Source: Planctomycetaceae bacterium (GTDB lineage: Bacteria > Planctomycetota > Planctomycetia > Pirellulales > Pirellulaceae). Taken from it: a DNA stretch of 64,000 nt. The translations under genes were made by a program, and so were the position numbers. Under the pieces are notes generated by a model. That model was not told the origin of the DNA, made no database searches, and was given only the letters and a program-made list of their open reading frames with translations. This document shows, piece after piece, positions 62,742 through 64,000 of the stretch; position 1 is the first letter of the stretch; each line of letters begins with the position of its first letter. The stretch spans positions 18,745 to 82,744 of the forward strand of contig SYJV01000533.1 in NCBI GenBank assembly GCA_005798335.1. The letters are read 5' to 3'.

Positions 62742-63302
62742 TTAAATGTTCGTCCGTGATTCTCGGAATTGCCGGACAATCTCCAACGCGGTTGCGATAG
62801 AGTTGCCGTGCCATGGAAGTTCAATCAGTTTCTGTTGATCTCGCATGACGTACGACAATGTCAGTATTCCTGATTTGATTCTAGCGGACGCCCATTGGAA
62901 ATGAAATCCATTAAGGTCATGAGCAACAAGTATTTCTCCCGCAAGACGTTCAACAGTCCTATTGACGTCTTCCCATTCAGTATCCGTCATTGCCCGATCA
63001 ATTTCTGCGTCGTATGCGTCTCGATCGAAAGTTAGATTCAATCCGGTCGGATCAGTCCAAGCAACGGATACATCTGTCCGAATTACGTCAACGGTCGTAT
63101 CACAGCAGCCAATGACACCACAATCGCAACGCCCCACAGTCAACGATCCGTTTGTCTTCAAGGCGGACTGCCGGAAGAACTCGCGCGGATCGAGGCCAAG
63201 AGACGAAGCGCCAGGCCAATCCTCGCCATCGACGATGAAGCGGACCTGATGGTCGTTGGTTTCGGGACTTGGAAGTGTTTTGAGGGAGAGTATGTGGATC
63301 AT
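62742..63302 (-). CDS. Unknown protein with a Cys motif
   Basis: 186 residues. A RCDCGVIGCCDTTVDV segment (four Cys) looks like a small metal-binding knuckle; the rest is alternating acidic strands and helices with many aromatic residues. Family not recognised, but length, start and composition look like a real gene. It precedes no operon partner on this strand except possibly the dinB-like gene 55 bp upstream. Confidence 0.6.
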   Translation of the reverse strand: MIHILSLKTLPSPETNDHQVRFIVDGEDWPGASSLGLDPREFFRQSALKTNGSLTVGRCDCGVIGCCDTTVDVIRTDVSVAWTDPTGLNLTFDRDAYDAEIDRAMTDTEWEDVNRTVERLAGEILVAHDLNGFHFQWASARIKSGILTLSYVMRDQQKLIELPWHGNSIATALEIVRQFRESRTNI

Positions 63303-63356
63303 GATTCCACGGACGAACGCCCACGCTAACCCGGTTGCCGCGAGCGAGCTTCGATT

Positions 63357-63932
63357 TCAAAAACCCGTGGTCGGCAACTCGGGTTCAGCGTTTTGTTCGG
63401 CCTGCTCTTGGGGGATCTGCTCGATCGCCCACCAGAAGAAATCCGTGTTCGATGGTTCGATCCCGAACCGTTTGAGCTTGGAGGCGACCTGGCCGCGGTG
63501 GTAGGTCGAATGATTGACAATGTGGCGCAGAATCGCCCACCGCGGCAGGGTGAAAGTGCGGCCGATTGCGCGCAGCGTCAGCAAGGTGTTGAGCCACTGC
63601 GGCACCAGCATCGGACGCAAATCCTCGAAACGGCAGTAGGCACGTTCCAGCAACCGGGTCACGTCGTCCACCGTGACCAACTCGGCTTCGGTCGGGAGCC
63701 AGTCATCCGGGGCGCCGGCCAGCGAGCGCAGGTTGAACTCGGTTGCTAGGGCGATGTGGTCGATCGTCGTGCGCACCGACGACCAGGCAGGAACAGGTTC
63801 CGCGATGTACTGTTCCGCAGTTAACTGGCGGCAGGCGTCGAGGACCTTGCGGTTGGCCCAACGATCATAAGCGAACAGGGCCACGAGATCGTCTTCCATC
63901 AAAATCTCCGCTGGACTGGGAGGCTTTGCCAC
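63357..63932 (-). CDS. DinB-family four-helix metalloprotein
   Basis: 191 residues. Characteristic start LFAYDRWANRKVLDA, a His in TIDHIALATEF and the C-terminal HIVNHSTYHRGQV give the three metal His of the DinB/YfiT fold. Such proteins are thiol transferases or of unknown function in stress. A Met at 63899 is an alternative start. Visibly more GC-rich than the genes before it. The remaining bases to 64000 contain its upstream region. Confidence 0.88.
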   Translation of the reverse strand: MAKPPSPAEILMEDDLVALFAYDRWANRKVLDACRQLTAEQYIAEPVPAWSSVRTTIDHIALATEFNLRSLAGAPDDWLPTEAELVTVDDVTRLLERAYCRFEDLRPMLVPQWLNTLLTLRAIGRTFTLPRWAILRHIVNHSTYHRGQVASKLKRFGIEPSNTDFFWWAIEQIPQEQAEQNAEPELPTTGF

Positions 63933-64000
63933 CGTGTTTGCAGCCGAACGACCAAGGTCACCAAGCGGGCGTGGTTGATGAACGATTGGAGAAAACGTAG

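Overview
The window reads as chromosome of a planctomycete, most likely of the Pirellulales (Rhodopirellula/Blastopirellula-like). The signs are family content, not a database hit: a PSCyt1-DUF1549/DUF1553 cytochrome protein, a DUF1501 protein, a BBP7-type outer-membrane barrel, a DUF6677 membrane protein, a secreted Cys-rich repeat protein, methanopterin-linked C1 genes, a PPi-type phosphofructokinase, a short SecA and many interspersed palindromes.

Layout. 1-7.4 kb (mostly minus): truncated PSCyt1/DUF1549 gene, a receiver-DUF5678 gene followed by a retropepsin-like protein, a 179-bp tandem repeat, a CobA-HemD fusion, divergent rpsT, and a BBP7 barrel gene. 7.7-21.2 kb (plus): a housekeeping run of short secA, M24 peptidase, accB-accC, PPi-PFK, rph, purE-purK, a GGCT-like gene, rpe, a histidine-phosphatase-fold protein without its catalytic histidines, accD and a Ser/Thr kinase, ending in a frameshifted MazF/PemK remnant. 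21.6-26 kb (minus): trkA-trkH and small membrane proteins. 26-30 kb (plus): DUF1501 and HEAT/DUF4375 proteins. 30-35 kb: decayed DNA with palindromes, a GT2-GT39-like glycosyltransferase pair and an Xre regulator. 35-47.8 kb: sugar isomerase-like protein, tRNA-Gly(CCC), YceH, SDR, YdcZ, an Asn-type pseudo-receiver, a cupin, the Cys-rich secreted protein, an RNA m5C methyltransferase, ilvD and a monomeric sarcosine oxidase-like enzyme.

47.8-51.4 kb is an accessory island: a broken transposase, then a two-gene ATGA-coupled unit of a DUF262 (GmrS/ParB-fold) protein and a complete HipA-type kinase with no HipB, closed by a palindromic element. This is my best candidate for an under-described defence or toxin-type system. 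51.4-57.2 kb (minus) holds a tightly coupled operon, mch - ATP-grasp - OleC-like ligase - SDR, followed by rarA. 57.4-62.7 kb is a graveyard of mobile DNA (group II intron tail, two different IS91-type transposase remnants) with agmatine deiminase, an FKBP-like protein and a VapC-like toxin-antitoxin pair between. The window ends with an unknown gene and a DinB protein.

The most solid new structural observation is a non-coding mobile palindrome: three copies with 43-bp arms and a 36-nt centre. One copy has inserted into a second palindrome family and left a 10-bp target duplication; the empty site is still visible in the other copy of that second family at 51.3 kb.
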